Shown in pieces: positions 8,557 to 20,223 of a stretch of 64,000 nt of DNA (its first letter is position 1; each line of letters begins with the position of its first letter). The stretch spans positions 124,001 through 188,000 of the forward strand of contig CAVPGV010000020.1 in assembly GCA_963704075.1 (NCBI GenBank), written 5' to 3'. The position numbers and the translations under genes were made by a program. The notes under the pieces are model-generated. The model saw nothing but the letters and a program-made list of their open reading frames with translations, made no database searches and was not told where the DNA came from. The stretch comes from JADKAV01 sp963704075 (GTDB lineage Bacteria; Actinomycetota; Actinomycetes; S36-B12; UBA10799).

Positions 8557-10246
8557 TTGCTCGGCGCTGAACAGCGACGATGCCGTTGGGGCGCCAGTCC
8601 ACCCTGCTGCACAGGTAGTCAGCGACGGTCTGAGCCGGCAGGTCGAACCCGTTTGCGGCTGCCACCACGTCCGCGAGGGTGAATCGCCCTTCGGACAGGG
8701 CTTGGGCGTATTGCGCCTCGGTCAGGTGCGATCGCGCCTGCCAGGTGCGCTCCGCGATTTCGGCCGCATCGTCGAACGAAAGGTCCTGCAGACCCGACAG
8801 CGGGTTCACAGCCACTGCGGAATGGATCGGCCACATCGCCCCGACAGTTCGCGTGGCCGCGTCCACCGCCACCGTCAGGTCCGGGGAGCCCACCTCGGTA
8901 ACCGGGGTCACCGATCCGCGCACGCGCACCGCGGTGTCGACCACCAGCGGCTCGACGAGGCCGCGCAGCCAGCCCTTGGCAACGGCAACCATACCGAGTG
9001 CCCCCACCGCGATCACCGTCGCCGTCAGCACGGCTGCCGTTGTGCCGCTCCATACTCCGGGCAGCTCGAAGAGGTGCGACCACACCCCGAGGGTCACCAC
9101 ATAGACGAACAGGCCTGCGAGGACGGCGATCCCCGACCAACTGCGAGCTCTGACTGTCGACCACGCAGCAGTCGCCCGATCCGGCCAGACGAGCGCTGCG
9201 AGCGCGAATGTCGCGGTGGCTGATGCCACGGTCAGCGGAATCAGGTCCACGACCGGGGCCGAGGTCCAGGTGAGGACACCGAGGGCGGTGAAGGCAGCGG
9301 CCGTCAGGGCGAGCCCGAGCACACCCGCCGGTCGGATGCCGGTCAGCGAGGGCGCGGACGGACGTCGCGACGCACCACCGGCGCGCAGGAACAACCACGC
9401 CTTGTAGAAACCGTGTCCGATGAGGTGGAGCAGGGCGAATGCGGGCAGTCCCAGTCCCAGTTGGACGGTCATGTAGCCCATTTGGGCGCTGGTGGAACTG
9501 GCCAGCTTCCCCTTGACATCGGGGCGGACCCGCATGGCAGCCGTCCCCAGGACAGCAGTGACGCCGCCGACTACGAGAAGGGCCAGCAGGACACCGGGCG
9601 CGGCCACGAACACCGGCCACCAGAGCACCGCGAGCAGTCCGATCCCGTTGACGACGCCTGCGTGCAGCAGGGCGGAGACCGGCGACGGCGCCTCGGCGGT
9701 CAACGGCAACCACCTCCAGGCCGGGACGAGCGCCGAGCGAATCAGTCCGCCCACGGCCAGCAGAGCGGGCACGATCCAGCCGGCAGCGCTCAGTTCGCTG
9801 CGCTCGGACACACCCTGCGCGTACATGAGGGCGACCGCCGCCCATACGGCGACATCACCGAGGAGCAGTCGCGCGGCCACCCGGCGGGAGGCGCTGCGGG
9901 CGCTGAGCGTGTCGGCGTGCGCGACGAGTCCGGCGATGGCGAGTCCACTCAGGGTCCAGCCGGTGGCGGTGAGCGCCACCGGATCGGCGGTCACCGCCAG
10001 CCACAGCGAGGCGATCGCGAGGGCCAGCAGCACGGCGTAGCGACCCTGCCGGTGCTGGCCACGCAGGTTCCGGGCTGAGTAGGAGGCGACCATCCAGCCC
10101 ATGGTGAGCACGAAGATCCCGACCAGGACGGTGACGGCATTCAAGTAGAACGGGCCGACGACCTCTCCGAAGAAGAACACTGATGCGACAACGAAAGCGA
10201 TCAGGCCCGCAAGGGTGCCTGTCGCGACCATTCCGATTTTCGACAT
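8315..10246 (-). CDS. dabB: DabB-type NuoL-like membrane subunit fused to the DabA N-terminus
   Basis: A proton-channel-like polytopic membrane protein of the NuoL/MrpA family (PF00361), which powers DabA. Residues 1 to ~460 contain about 12-14 hydrophobic segments and the antiporter signature SPVSALLHAGVVNGIGLL. The frame then runs without a stop into the DabA N-terminal sequence (SAVAVNPLSGLQDL, about residue 480 onward), as far as VDWRPNG near 8585. Beyond that its last ~90 codons are out of frame with DabA. The ATG at 10246 follows a TAGTAT -10 box by 6 nt (leaderless). Either this is a natural DabB-DabA fusion damaged by one base, or an original stop/start junction has been lost. Confidence 0.85.
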   Translation of the reverse strand: MSKIGMVATGTLAGLIAFVVASVFFFGEVVGPFYLNAVTVLVGIFVLTMGWMVASYSARNLRGQHRQGRYAVLLALAIASLWLAVTADPVALTATGWTLSGLAIAGLVAHADTLSARSASRRVAARLLLGDVAVWAAVALMYAQGVSERSELSAAGWIVPALLAVGGLIRSALVPAWRWLPLTAEAPSPVSALLHAGVVNGIGLLAVLWWPVFVAAPGVLLALLVVGGVTAVLGTAAMRVRPDVKGKLASSTSAQMGYMTVQLGLGLPAFALLHLIGHGFYKAWLFLRAGGASRRPSAPSLTGIRPAGVLGLALTAAAFTALGVLTWTSAPVVDLIPLTVASATATFALAALVWPDRATAAWSTVRARSWSGIAVLAGLFVYVVTLGVWSHLFELPGVWSGTTAAVLTATVIAVGALGMVAVAKGWLRGLVEPLVVDTAVRVRGSVTPVTEVGSPDLTVAVDAATRTVGAMWPIHSAVAVNPLSGLQDLSFDDAAEIAERTWQARSHLTEAQYAQALSEGRFTLADVVAAANGFDLPAQTVADYLCSRVDWRPNGIVAVQRRAIARWAQRRGTRPGPAPQRCDTAHPGRAGRDRGRSVGSGQRVDVPGQCRSAGSRTAVGGFPQPGAGPRSARVEQGGARIAR

Positions 10247-10252
10247 GACCGC

Positions 10253-10258
10253 ATACTA
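10253..10258 (-). promoter_or_regulatory. -10 box TAGTAT, leaderless start of dabBA
   Basis: On the minus strand TAGTAT lies 6 nt before the ATG at 10246. A TTGCAA about 19 nt further upstream is a weak -35 candidate. There is no ribosome-binding site, which is consistent with a leaderless transcript. Confidence 0.4.
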
Positions 10259-10301
10259 ACGCATTTCATTTCAGGTATTGCAAGACCCCTATTGTGGCGT
10301 G

Positions 10302-10834
10302 TCAGCCGCCTTCACCGGTGATGAAGGGTCGTCCGCAGACCGACTGCGTGTAGTTGTCCAGATTGGCTTCCGCCGCGGCGACGGCGGCCTCGTTGTCAGA
10401 GAGCCACTGGTTGGCGCGAGCGGCCTGCTTGGGTCCGGCGGTCACGGTCTGAGCCAGTTTGCGCACCGACTCGGCGTAGATCGCGATGTCCTCCGCGATC
10501 GCCCCTGGGGCCACGGCGACAGCCCCTTCGACCAGGGCGACGAACTGGCTGGGATCCTCTACCTGCTGCTGCTGGCCACTGGTCTCCTCCAGATAGTCGC
10601 AGAAGGCGGCTAGCCCCAGCGCTGGTCGCGGTGGGCTCGGGTGCCGGTTTCGTCGCACTGGTAGTCGCTGGGGCCGCGGTCGTGGGCGTGGCCGGAGCAC
10701 TGGGGGTACTCGTCGGGGACGGCAGGACTGGGACTTGCGGACGGGATAGTTGGCGACGGCGTCGGGTCGGACTGCGTCTGGGCACATCCGGTCAATCCGA
10801 GGACCACTATCGCGCCGGCGAGCATCGCTCTCAT
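10302..10834 (-). pseudogene. Secreted lipoprotein, frame broken twice
   Basis: The ATG at 10834 follows an AGGAGG ribosome-binding site and opens a lipoprotein signal peptide ending in the lipobox LTGCAQ, then a Thr/Pro/Ser-rich linker. The reading moves through three frames. The first ends near a G5 run (10702-10706) or G4 run (10715-10718). The second continues the linker (TSTPSAPATPTTAAPATT). The third starts at the C4 run 10614-10617 and encodes the globular domain from AAFCDYLEETSG to CGRPFITGEGG, which has two Cys and is otherwise helical. Each break is one extra base; deleting both gives a 176-residue protein. Function unknown. Confidence 0.65.
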
Positions 10835-10907
10835 CACAGCCTCCTGACGTCGCGCTGATCTCAGGCTACGTGGTGCGGGTGCATTCCCATCCACGCCGTG
10901 CCGGTGC

Positions 10908-11039
10908 TCAGAAGTCGTCCTCCAGCACGGCGCCTTTGTCCCGCAGGGTCGCCGGACGCACGAGCAAGCCGCCCATGGATACGGTCAGAGAGCCCAATTG
11001 CCCGGCAAGTTGGGCGACGGCGGTCAGGCGACTGGTCAT
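10908..11039 (-). CDS. Possible 43-residue small protein
   Basis: A short ORF with an ATG at 11039 preceded by AGAGGGG at suitable distance. It starts MTSRLTAVAQLAGQLGSL and has a weakly hydrophobic first half and a charged C-terminus (LRDKGAVLEDDF). It lies between the HNH gene and the lipoprotein gene on the same strand. I recognise no family and coding is uncertain. Confidence 0.35.
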   Translation of the reverse strand: MTSRLTAVAQLAGQLGSLTVSMGGLLVRPATLRDKGAVLEDDF

Positions 11040-11197
11040 GGCTGCCCCTCTCGACGGCACCAGCCTCGCGCAGGGTTGTTGCAGCCGCGTGAACGACAGG
11101 TTCGGTCCGCGTGAAGAGTGCGGGGCGCGTCGTCGATAGGGGCGCTCGGACATGGTGCCGAGGTCTTGTTCAACGGGCGACCTCCGCCCACGCGGTT

Positions 11198-12426
11198 CTA
11201 TCCGGTGTCGGGTGGGGGTCGGTCGGTGGTGGTGTAGGCGCCGGTGGGGGTTTGGGTGATGTGCAGGTGGCCGTGGTGGACCCGGCGGTGGTGGTATCGG
11301 CAGACCAGGACCAGGTTGGGCAGGTCGGTGGGCCCGCCGTGGTTCCAGGCGCGGATGTGGTGGGCGATGCAGCGGTGTGCGGGCACGGTGCAGCCGGGGT
11401 GGATGCAGCCGTTGCCGTCGCGCACGGCCAGCGCGGCGCGTTGGGCTTTGGTGGCGTACCGTTCGGCGAACCCGACCGCGAGCGGCTGCCAGTGGACCTG
11501 ATCGGCGGTCAAACCCGACGACCAGGGTGAGGTTGGCGGTGCAGGTGTGTTCGGCCACCTCGGCCCGCGACATCAGCAGCCCGGACGGCCAGCGCACCCC
11601 GAGCCCGGTGTTGAGTTGGTCGGGGGTGACGGTGATGGTGACGTGCCCGAGGCCGGTGGGCCGGTCGGTGTCATCAGTGGATCGGGTGGCGATCTCGGCC
11701 AGCGCGTCGGCGCGGCGCTGCCCGGGGGTGCGGGTGTCGTCCGGGCCGGTCGGTGCGGCGTACAGGTCGAACGCCGCGGCCAACGCTTGACCGGTGGCGG
11801 CGTCGAGTAGCCCGTTGAGGATCCAGGTGTTGTCCAGCCCCGGTGACAGGTCGACCCTGCGGCGGGCCCGGTCGTGCTCGGCGAGGTCGTCGTGGATCTC
11901 GGGGCGGTACTGCTGGATGATCACCTCCAGGATCGTGCGCAGATCGGCCGGGGTGTGCCGCGCGGCGATCCCGGCCACCGTGGCCTCGATGCTGGCGTAG
12001 TCCTCGCCCAGGATCCGGCGGGCACCGCGGATGGCCCGCACATGCTCCAGGCTGATCGCCCGCGGCCCAACGCGTGGCGGTGTCGGGCAGGTCGTCGCGC
12101 AGCGCCCGGGCGGTGTGCACCCGCCACCCCGCGGCCGCCGAGGTGATCCCGGTGGTGTTCGCCAGCCAGTCACCGGTGGTGCGGTGCCCGGCGATCTGCG
12201 CCCCACCAGCGGCGTCGTAGGCACCCAACAGCCGCATATCCGCGGCATCCACCTTGTTGCCCAGGATGTGCAACTGTTCGATCGCCCCGGCCAGGTCGTC
12301 CAGAGACTCACCGGTGGGGTCGGCGGCCACGATCGCGTCCACGGTGGCGTGCAGAGACGCGATCAGACCCGGCAACGACACCGCCGCGCTGGCGCTGGTG
12401 CTGGTGCTGGTGCTGGTGCTGGTCAT
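11198..12426 (-). pseudogene. DUF222/HNH endonuclease (13E12 repeat family), frame broken twice
   Basis: Actinobacterial 13E12/REP-family protein with an N-terminal DUF222 helical domain and a C-terminal HNH nuclease domain (HPGCTVPAHRCIAHHI, then WNHGGPTDLPNLVLVCRYHH). The ATG at 12426 begins a (TS)n tract. The frame breaks near the C3 run 12059-12061 (before ISLEHVRAI) and again near 11511-11516 (before LTADQVHWQPLAV). Each break is one extra base, and removing both gives a 408-residue protein of usual family length. Members are multicopy in actinobacterial genomes and of poorly known role, so genuine decay is plausible. Confidence 0.75.
12388..12426 (-). repeat. Hexanucleotide tandem repeat at the start of the HNH gene
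   Basis: About five copies of CACCAG (minus strand) directly follow the ATG and encode the alternating Thr-Ser tract. The 6-bp unit keeps the frame, so copy-number slippage would only change the length of the tract. Confidence 0.7.
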
Positions 12427-12738
12427 GATCCCCCGTCCCCCTCTACTTCGAACACTAGTACGATAGATGTGCCCGGGCAATAGTCCGAACGAACCTGTGC
12501 ACAACCACCATGACCCTCACCACGAACGCTACGACGGGTACGACAGAACCGACACCGCGAACGGGACCTGTGCACAACTCATCTGATGAAACGAATTTCA
12601 GAACACGAGTGCCGCTCGCCTGGCAACGCGCGGCCAGGAACGGACCGGTCATCTCCACCGCTGGAAAGCCAGCACCTCGACCGCGGCGATGAACGGACGT
12701 CAGAGCACCCGCACCCGCATAGCGCCCGATCGCAGCCC
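12427..12738 (-). other. Intergenic gap between lysX and the HNH gene
   Basis: About 310 bp with no convincing gene. A 60-codon plus-strand frame (12510-12692) has unusual composition and no ribosome-binding site. The end next to 12426 holds a GGGGGAT element that may serve as the HNH ribosome-binding site. I see no RNA gene or clear terminator. Confidence 0.4.
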
Positions 12739-15700
12739 TCAGTCAGGCTTGACCAGCGGGAACAGCATCGTGTCGCGGATGTTCTGTCCGGTGAGCATCA
12801 TGATCACTCGTTCGACCCCCATGCCCTGTCCGCCGGCAGGCGGCATGCCGTACTCCAGCGCCCGGAGGAAGTCCTCATCGACCTCCATGGCCTCAACATC
12901 TCCGGCGGCCGCGAGCAGGCTCTGCGCAACCAGTCTGTCGCGCTGGTCGAGCGGGTCGATCAACTCGGTGTAGGCGGTGCCCAGTTCAGCACCCCAGCCC
13001 ACGAGGTCCCACTTCTCCGCCAGCCGCGGCTCCGAGGGCATCTTGCGGGTCAGCGGCGAGACCTCGGTCGGGAAGTCCAGGTAGAACGTCGGGAAGGTCG
13101 TCTTGGCCTCACACAGGTTCTCGTAGAGCTCCAGCACGGCCTGCGAGGCATCCCACGCCGGATCCATCGGGATCTCCAGCCGGGCGCCGTGCGCCCGAAG
13201 GACTTCCAGCGGAGTGTCGACGGTGACCTCCTCGCCCACGGCGTGACTGACACCCTCATGCACCGTCATGGTGGGCCATTCCGGGGAAAGATCCACCTCT
13301 TCGTAGCCGCCGTCCGGAAGCGGCCGCCGGGCGATCGGCTCCCCGTAGACGGCGGTGGCGATCTCCAGGATCAGGTCCCGGGTCAACACCCGCATGGTCT
13401 CGTAGGTGCCGTAGGCGTCGTAGATCTCCAGGCTGCTGAACTCCGGGTTGTGGCTGGCGTCAGCACCTTCGTTGCGGAAGTTGCGGTTGACCTCGAAGAT
13501 CTTCTCGACCCCTCCGACGAGCAGCCGCTTGAGGAACAGTTCAGGGGCGATTCGCAGATACAGCCGCATGTCGTAGGCGTTGATGTGCGTGATGAACGGC
13601 CGTGCGTTGGCACCGCCGTGGACGGTTTGCAGCATCGGGGTGTCCACCTCGAGGAACTCTCGGCGCCACAGGGACTCCCGAAGTGCACGGATCGCCGTCG
13701 AGCGCAGGGCCACCATCTCCCGTGAGGCGTCGTTGACGATCAGGTCCACGTACCGCTGCCGGGTCCGCGCTTCCGGGTCCGTCAGGCCGGCGTGCTTGTC
13801 CGGCAGAGGCACCAGGCACTTCGAGGTGATGACGAATTCGGTGGCCAGGACGGACAGTTCGCCGCGCTTGCTGGTGATGACCTGACCGACGACGCCGACG
13901 TGGTCCCCGAGGTCGACCTCGTGCTTCCAGCGGTCGAGGGTTTCCTGACCGACGTCAGCCAGGGACAGCATCACCTGGATCTGTCCGCTCCAGTCCTTGA
14001 CCTGGGCGAACACCAGCTTGCCGGTGACGCGGTTCAGCATGACGCGTCCGGCGATCCGGACCATCCGCCCGGTGCGCGCATCCGGCTCGAGCCCGTCGAA
14101 CTCGGAGCGGACGTCGCCGATCATGTCAGTGCGCTCGAAGTCGGTGGCGTACGGATCGACACCGCGGGACCGGATCTGGGCGAGTTTGTCGCGCCGGACG
14201 ATCTCCTGCTCTGGCAGCCGTCGCTGCTCGATGGCGGCGTCTTCGGCGTCCTGCGTCGCGAGTTCTTCGGCGACCGGTGTCCACAAGCCCACCGGGGACT
14301 GCGCGTTGCCGTCGGCCAGAGATTCCCGTCTGTGGCCACCGAACGGAAGCCTCGGCTTCTCGACAAATCCTTCCGCGATACCGGCGGCGATGCCGACCCG
14401 CGGAAGATCACCCGAGCGTTCGAACAGAAGGTACCGGGGCACCCAGTCGGGCTCATACTTCTCGTTCGAGCGATACAGGGACTCCAACTGCCACCAGCGA
14501 CTGGCGAACATGAGGAACCCGCGCGAGGCCCGCATCACCGGTCCGGCGCCGATCTTCGCGCCTTCCTCGAAGATCGCTCGCATGACCGCGAAGTTCAAGG
14601 ACAACCTGTCGACGCCGATGACCGGACCGGCTGCCACCGTGGCCGCGACCATGGTCTCCATCACACCGTTCTCCGACCCGGGATCCCGACGCATGAGGTC
14701 CAGCGAAATCCCGCGGGTCCCCCACGGGGAGAAGGACAGCAGACCCTGCCGCGCGCCCTGGGCGTCGAAGACCTCGGTCAGCACACACTGCCCGTCGAGC
14801 GGATCACCCAGTCTGCCCAGGGCCATGGAGAAGCCGCGCTCGTTGTCCGTGTCGCGCCAGCGGTCGGCGTCTCCGATCACCTCGGCCATCTGATCCTCGG
14901 GAATGTCCCGGTGACGTCGCACCCGGGTGGTGTAGTCGTCGCGCTCGAGCCGGTGCACGGCCTGCCGCACCGCCCGCATGTGGCGGCCGTCCAAAGTGAA
15001 CTGCGAGAACTCGATGATCGCCTCATCACCCAGCGACAGCGCTTCCAGGCCGGCCCGCACATATGCTTCGGCGCCGAGTTCCGATGCGCCCATGACCGCA
15101 GGAGCCCATCCGAAGTGACGCGCTTCCTCCAGCCACGCCTCGATCGCCGGAGGCCATGACTCGGGGTCACCGATCGGATCGGCGCTGGCCAGACTCACAC
15201 CGTTGACCACCCGGTAGGTGACAGCTGCTTTGCGCGACGGGGACCAGATCGCGGACTTGTCGCGGCGGGTCGCGAAATAGGCCAGAGAGTCCCGATCCCC
15301 ATGATCATGCAGCAGTCGACGCACATCGACCTCATCCTGACCGGTGAGCAGACGCTCCTTCGGCCGGGTGCGGAACAACGCGAAGCCGAAGGCTACGTAG
15401 ACCAGCGTTCCGAGCCCGCCGAGCAGGAACGGAACCGGCCGAGTCGCCCGTCCGGTGATCCCGGTCGTCTCCTCCTGACCCAGCCCACCGAGCACTTGGT
15501 TGGCCGAGTAGCCCCACGCCTCGCTGCGGTCCACCGAACCGGGCAGCGCTTCGACCATCGCCCAGCCGAGCGGGATGGCGATCGCGAACCCGATGATCAG
15601 CGTGGCCAGGGCAACGAACACGTTGCGGCGCGGGACGACGGCGAAGAACTCTTTGCGGGCCAGAAGCAACACCACGAACAGGGCCAAGGAAGTGGTCAGG

Positions 15701-16097
15701 GTGGCAGCCTCTTTGACCCGCACGTCCGGCTCGGTGGCCAGGAGAGTCGCCGACTCCAACATCCCCGATACCAGGATGATGACCACGAACCACCAAGCGG
15801 ACCTCTTGCGCTTGCCCAGTGCGGAGCCGAAGATCACCAGCAGCGCGGCCCACGCGATGTTGGGGGGCGCTGGAACCAGCAGGATCTCGATGAGTTCTCG
15901 AACGCCACTGAGACTGCGCGCCAACCACGGGAAGATCGCCGTGACGGCGCTGAAGATCGCGACCAGCAGGAACAGGGTCCGCAACACGTTCGGGACGTGA
16001 CTGGTCCACCCGTCGCCCGGCACGAAACGTCGGCGCGGGATGTCAGGCTCGATCCGGCGGTTGAGCGCTTCGGCCGTACTTGCCTCCGCGGCGAGGG

Positions 16098-16101
<4 letters not shown>
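12739..16101 (-). CDS. lysX: Bifunctional lysylphosphatidylglycerol synthetase / lysine-tRNA ligase
   Basis: Makes Lys-tRNA and transfers lysine to phosphatidylglycerol at the membrane, giving a positively charged lipid that protects against cationic peptides. The 1120-residue protein has an N-terminal membrane part (about six hydrophobic segments, residues 35-240), a DUF2156 aminoacyl-transferase domain (around ERGFSMALGRLGDPLDG), an OB-fold anticodon domain (GRVMLNRVTGKLVFAQVKD) and a class II catalytic core (RNFRNEGADASHNPEF; GGQGMGVERVIMML). The ATG at 16101 overlaps the stop of the preceding acetoacetyl-CoA synthetase gene. The frame is intact over 3.4 kb, unlike its neighbours. Confidence 0.95.
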
Positions 16102-18079
<1,978 letters not shown>

Positions 18080-18088
18080 CAGGCGCCC

Positions 18089-19650
18089 TCACCCGATCGG
18101 ACTCGGCACTACGGAGTCTGTCTCTGGCGCCGTCGCGGACCCGGAAACCTCCGGAGACGCCGAGGCCTCGGGCGATGACGTGGACTCGTCGGTGACACCC
18201 AACGTGGAGATCACCGCAGCTGCACTCGCCTCCAGCTTGCTGGCCTCGGCCCGCAACCGCTCGGCCTCCTCCTGCGAGACCTGGCCACCGCTGTCCAAGG
18301 CGGCCGTCGCGACGCTCGCGCCGTCGGTGACGGACACGTCGAACGTGTCGACGAACGTTCGGTAGAACTCCGGAGCGTTGCCGGCGGACACTGCGGCGAC
18401 ACAAGCGCTCTGGTACTGCTCCATCAGCGGCGCGATGTCCTTGGCCAACTGCTCGAAGTACGCCTTGTTCTCCTCGAGGTCCTTGGCGATCGCCACGTCG
18501 TTGAGCCGGCTTGCGACCGTTGTGCTCAGATCGTCGGCCGTCAGCGCGGCACCCAGGTCGGCACACGCGGGATCGATGGTCCCGGTGAAGGTCGCCGTGA
18601 CCTCGACCGGACCTGTCGAGCCGCCCGCGCCGTCGGAGGACGGCCGGAAGAGGAAGAACCACAACAGGCCGAGGATGAGCACTCCGATCAGAAGCGTCGC
18701 GAGCACCACAGCCGCGAGGCGCTTGCCTGAGGTCTTGGAGCCCGCATCAGGCGCCGACACAGGCATACCGGTGATGGGGTCCACCGTTTCGGCGGTCGGG
18801 AACACGTTCGTCTGACCCATGGGTGAACCAGGCGCAAGACCTGGCGGGACGGGTCCAGGCGGTACCGCCGAGCCCCAGGCACCAGGCGCCGGTTGCTGCC
18901 AGCCGCCCTCTGCGGGCTGCTCGGGCTGGGCCGGGGCCTGACCCCACTGCTGCTGCTCGGGCTGCGCCGGAGCCTGACCCCACTGCTGCTGCTCGGGCTG
19001 CGCCGGAGCCTGACCCCACTGCTGCTGCTCGGGCTGCGCCGGAGCCTGACCCCACTGCTGCTGCTCGGGCTGCGCCGGAGCCTGACCCCACTGCTGCTGC
19101 TCGGGCTGCGCCGGAGCCTGACCCCACTGCTGCTGCTCGGGCTGCGCCGGAGCCTGACCCCACTGCTGCTGCTCAGGCTGCGCCGGAGCCTGACCCCACT
19201 GCTGCTGCTCGGGCTGCGCCGGAGCCTGACCCCACTGCTGCTGCTCGGGCTGCGCCGGAGCCTGACCCCACTGCTGCTGCTCAGGCTGCGCCGGAGCCTG
19301 ACCCCACTGCTGCTGCTCAGGCTGCGCCGGAGCCTGACCCCACTGCTGCTGCTCGGGCTGCGCCGGAGCCTGACCCACGGCTGCTCGGGCTGCGCCGGAG
19401 CCTGACCCCACTGCTGCTGCTCGGGCTGCGCCGGAGCCTGACCTGCTGCGGCCCACGGATCGGCCGCGGCCGTCTGCTCGAATCCGGGCGTGGGCGCCTG
19501 CTCGGGCGCTGTGGGTGACGGGGGGGTCGGCGAGGGAGAACCCGGCATCTGCTGGGTGTTGTGCGTCCACTGGCCACCGTCCCACCAGCGAACCTGACTG
19601 GCATCCCGCGGGTCCTGATACCAGCCCGGGGAGGGGGTTCCGTTGGCCAT
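18089..19650 (-). pseudogene. DUF2510 membrane protein with Gln/Pro tandem repeats, one frame break
   Basis: The ATG at 19650 follows GGAAAGG. The N-terminus is a DUF2510 domain (GWYQDPRDASQVRWWDGGQW), followed by a low-complexity region with about 14 copies of QAPAQPEQQQWG, one transmembrane helix (VVLATLLIGVLILGLLWFF) and a ~150-residue extracellular helical domain with two Cys. The frame is lost in a variant repeat at 19374-19376, where the plus strand has CCC and other copies have CCCC. Restoring one base gives ~520 residues. The topology suggests a cell-envelope protein; function unknown. Confidence 0.75.
18931..19446 (-). repeat. 36-bp tandem repeat (QAPAQPEQQQWG), about 14 copies
   Basis: Twelve nearly identical 36-bp units, then one shortened unit (CAGCAGCAG replaced by CAGCCG and one G missing) and one more full unit. 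Differences between units are mostly CGG/CAG-type synonymous changes, which indicates recent expansion. The repeat is coding on the minus strand. Confidence 0.9.
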
Positions 19651-20223
19651 GGTCGGCACCTTTCCGTCGTCTGCTCACCAGCGTAGTCGGCACGAAAGGC
19701 CGAAGCGATGAGAGCGAGCCTCGGTACATGGACGTGCACCGAGGAGAGCCGCGCAGCCTGCCCAGCGCTGAGCCGCTATCGGGCGCTTCGGATGTGAAGG
19801 GGAGTCGGCGTGAACTCTGTCGGCGCCTCGCTGCTTCGGCCGGCCGTGCCAGTGGGGCCCCTGCGCCTTTCGGTGACGAAACGACCTCTGACCTGGTCGG
19901 ATCCTCACCAAAAGGACTTTCTCGGATCCACGAGGAGTCGGGTTCACCCCTGACGCAGGACCCGCTTCGCCACTCTCATGGGCGGCGACGGCGTGTCAGT
20001 TCGGGTTCGCCAGGCCTGGACGTCTGGCCGGTGATCGGCCAAGTCCGCGCCCGCCACCGAACGCGTCGGCTTCCGCACCCTCCGCTACAACGGCGTCAAC
20101 GTCCTGCTCGACACCGAAGGCGTCACGACCACCTCCGATTACTCACTCCCGGCGAAATCCGAAGGACCCGTCATCGTCGCGCGGCACGAACAGCAACTGC
20201 GCAGCGGCCGTCCCTGCGCCACA
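19651..20223. other. Intergenic region with a structured repeat and a possible coding remnant
   Basis: About 570 bp between the DUF2510 gene and the sugar transporter. The centre holds one copy of a ~120-bp dispersed structured repeat (core 19866-19915). At 20059-20220 one plus-strand frame reads like protein (GFRTLRYNGVNVLLDTEG) but starts after a TGA and overlaps the transporter 3' end, so it may be the tail of a degraded gene. No intact ORF was found. Confidence 0.4.
19866..19915 (+). repeat. Dispersed structured repeat, copy 1
   Basis: Nested hairpin: outer arms CCTTTCGGTGA and TCACCAAAAGG, inner arms CGACC and GGTCG. A second copy with the same nested arms lies in reverse orientation at 46001-46048. 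Similarity extends into flanking sequence on both sides, about 120 bp in total. Confidence 0.6.

Noticed and set aside
12510..12692. 60-codon plus-strand ORF between the HNH gene and lysX
   Set aside because: Thr/Pro/Arg-rich low-complexity composition with no ribosome-binding site and no conserved motif.
18893..19518. 36-bp repeats as a possible CRISPR array
   Set aside because: The units are directly adjacent with no unique spacers and encode QAPAQPEQQQWG in a protein that continues on both sides.
20059..20220. Plus-strand protein-like stretch (GFRTLRYNGVNVLLDTEG)
   Set aside because: It begins after an in-frame TGA, has no start codon and runs into the antisense of the sugar transporter. 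Possibly the tail of a lost gene, but not supportable as a CDS.
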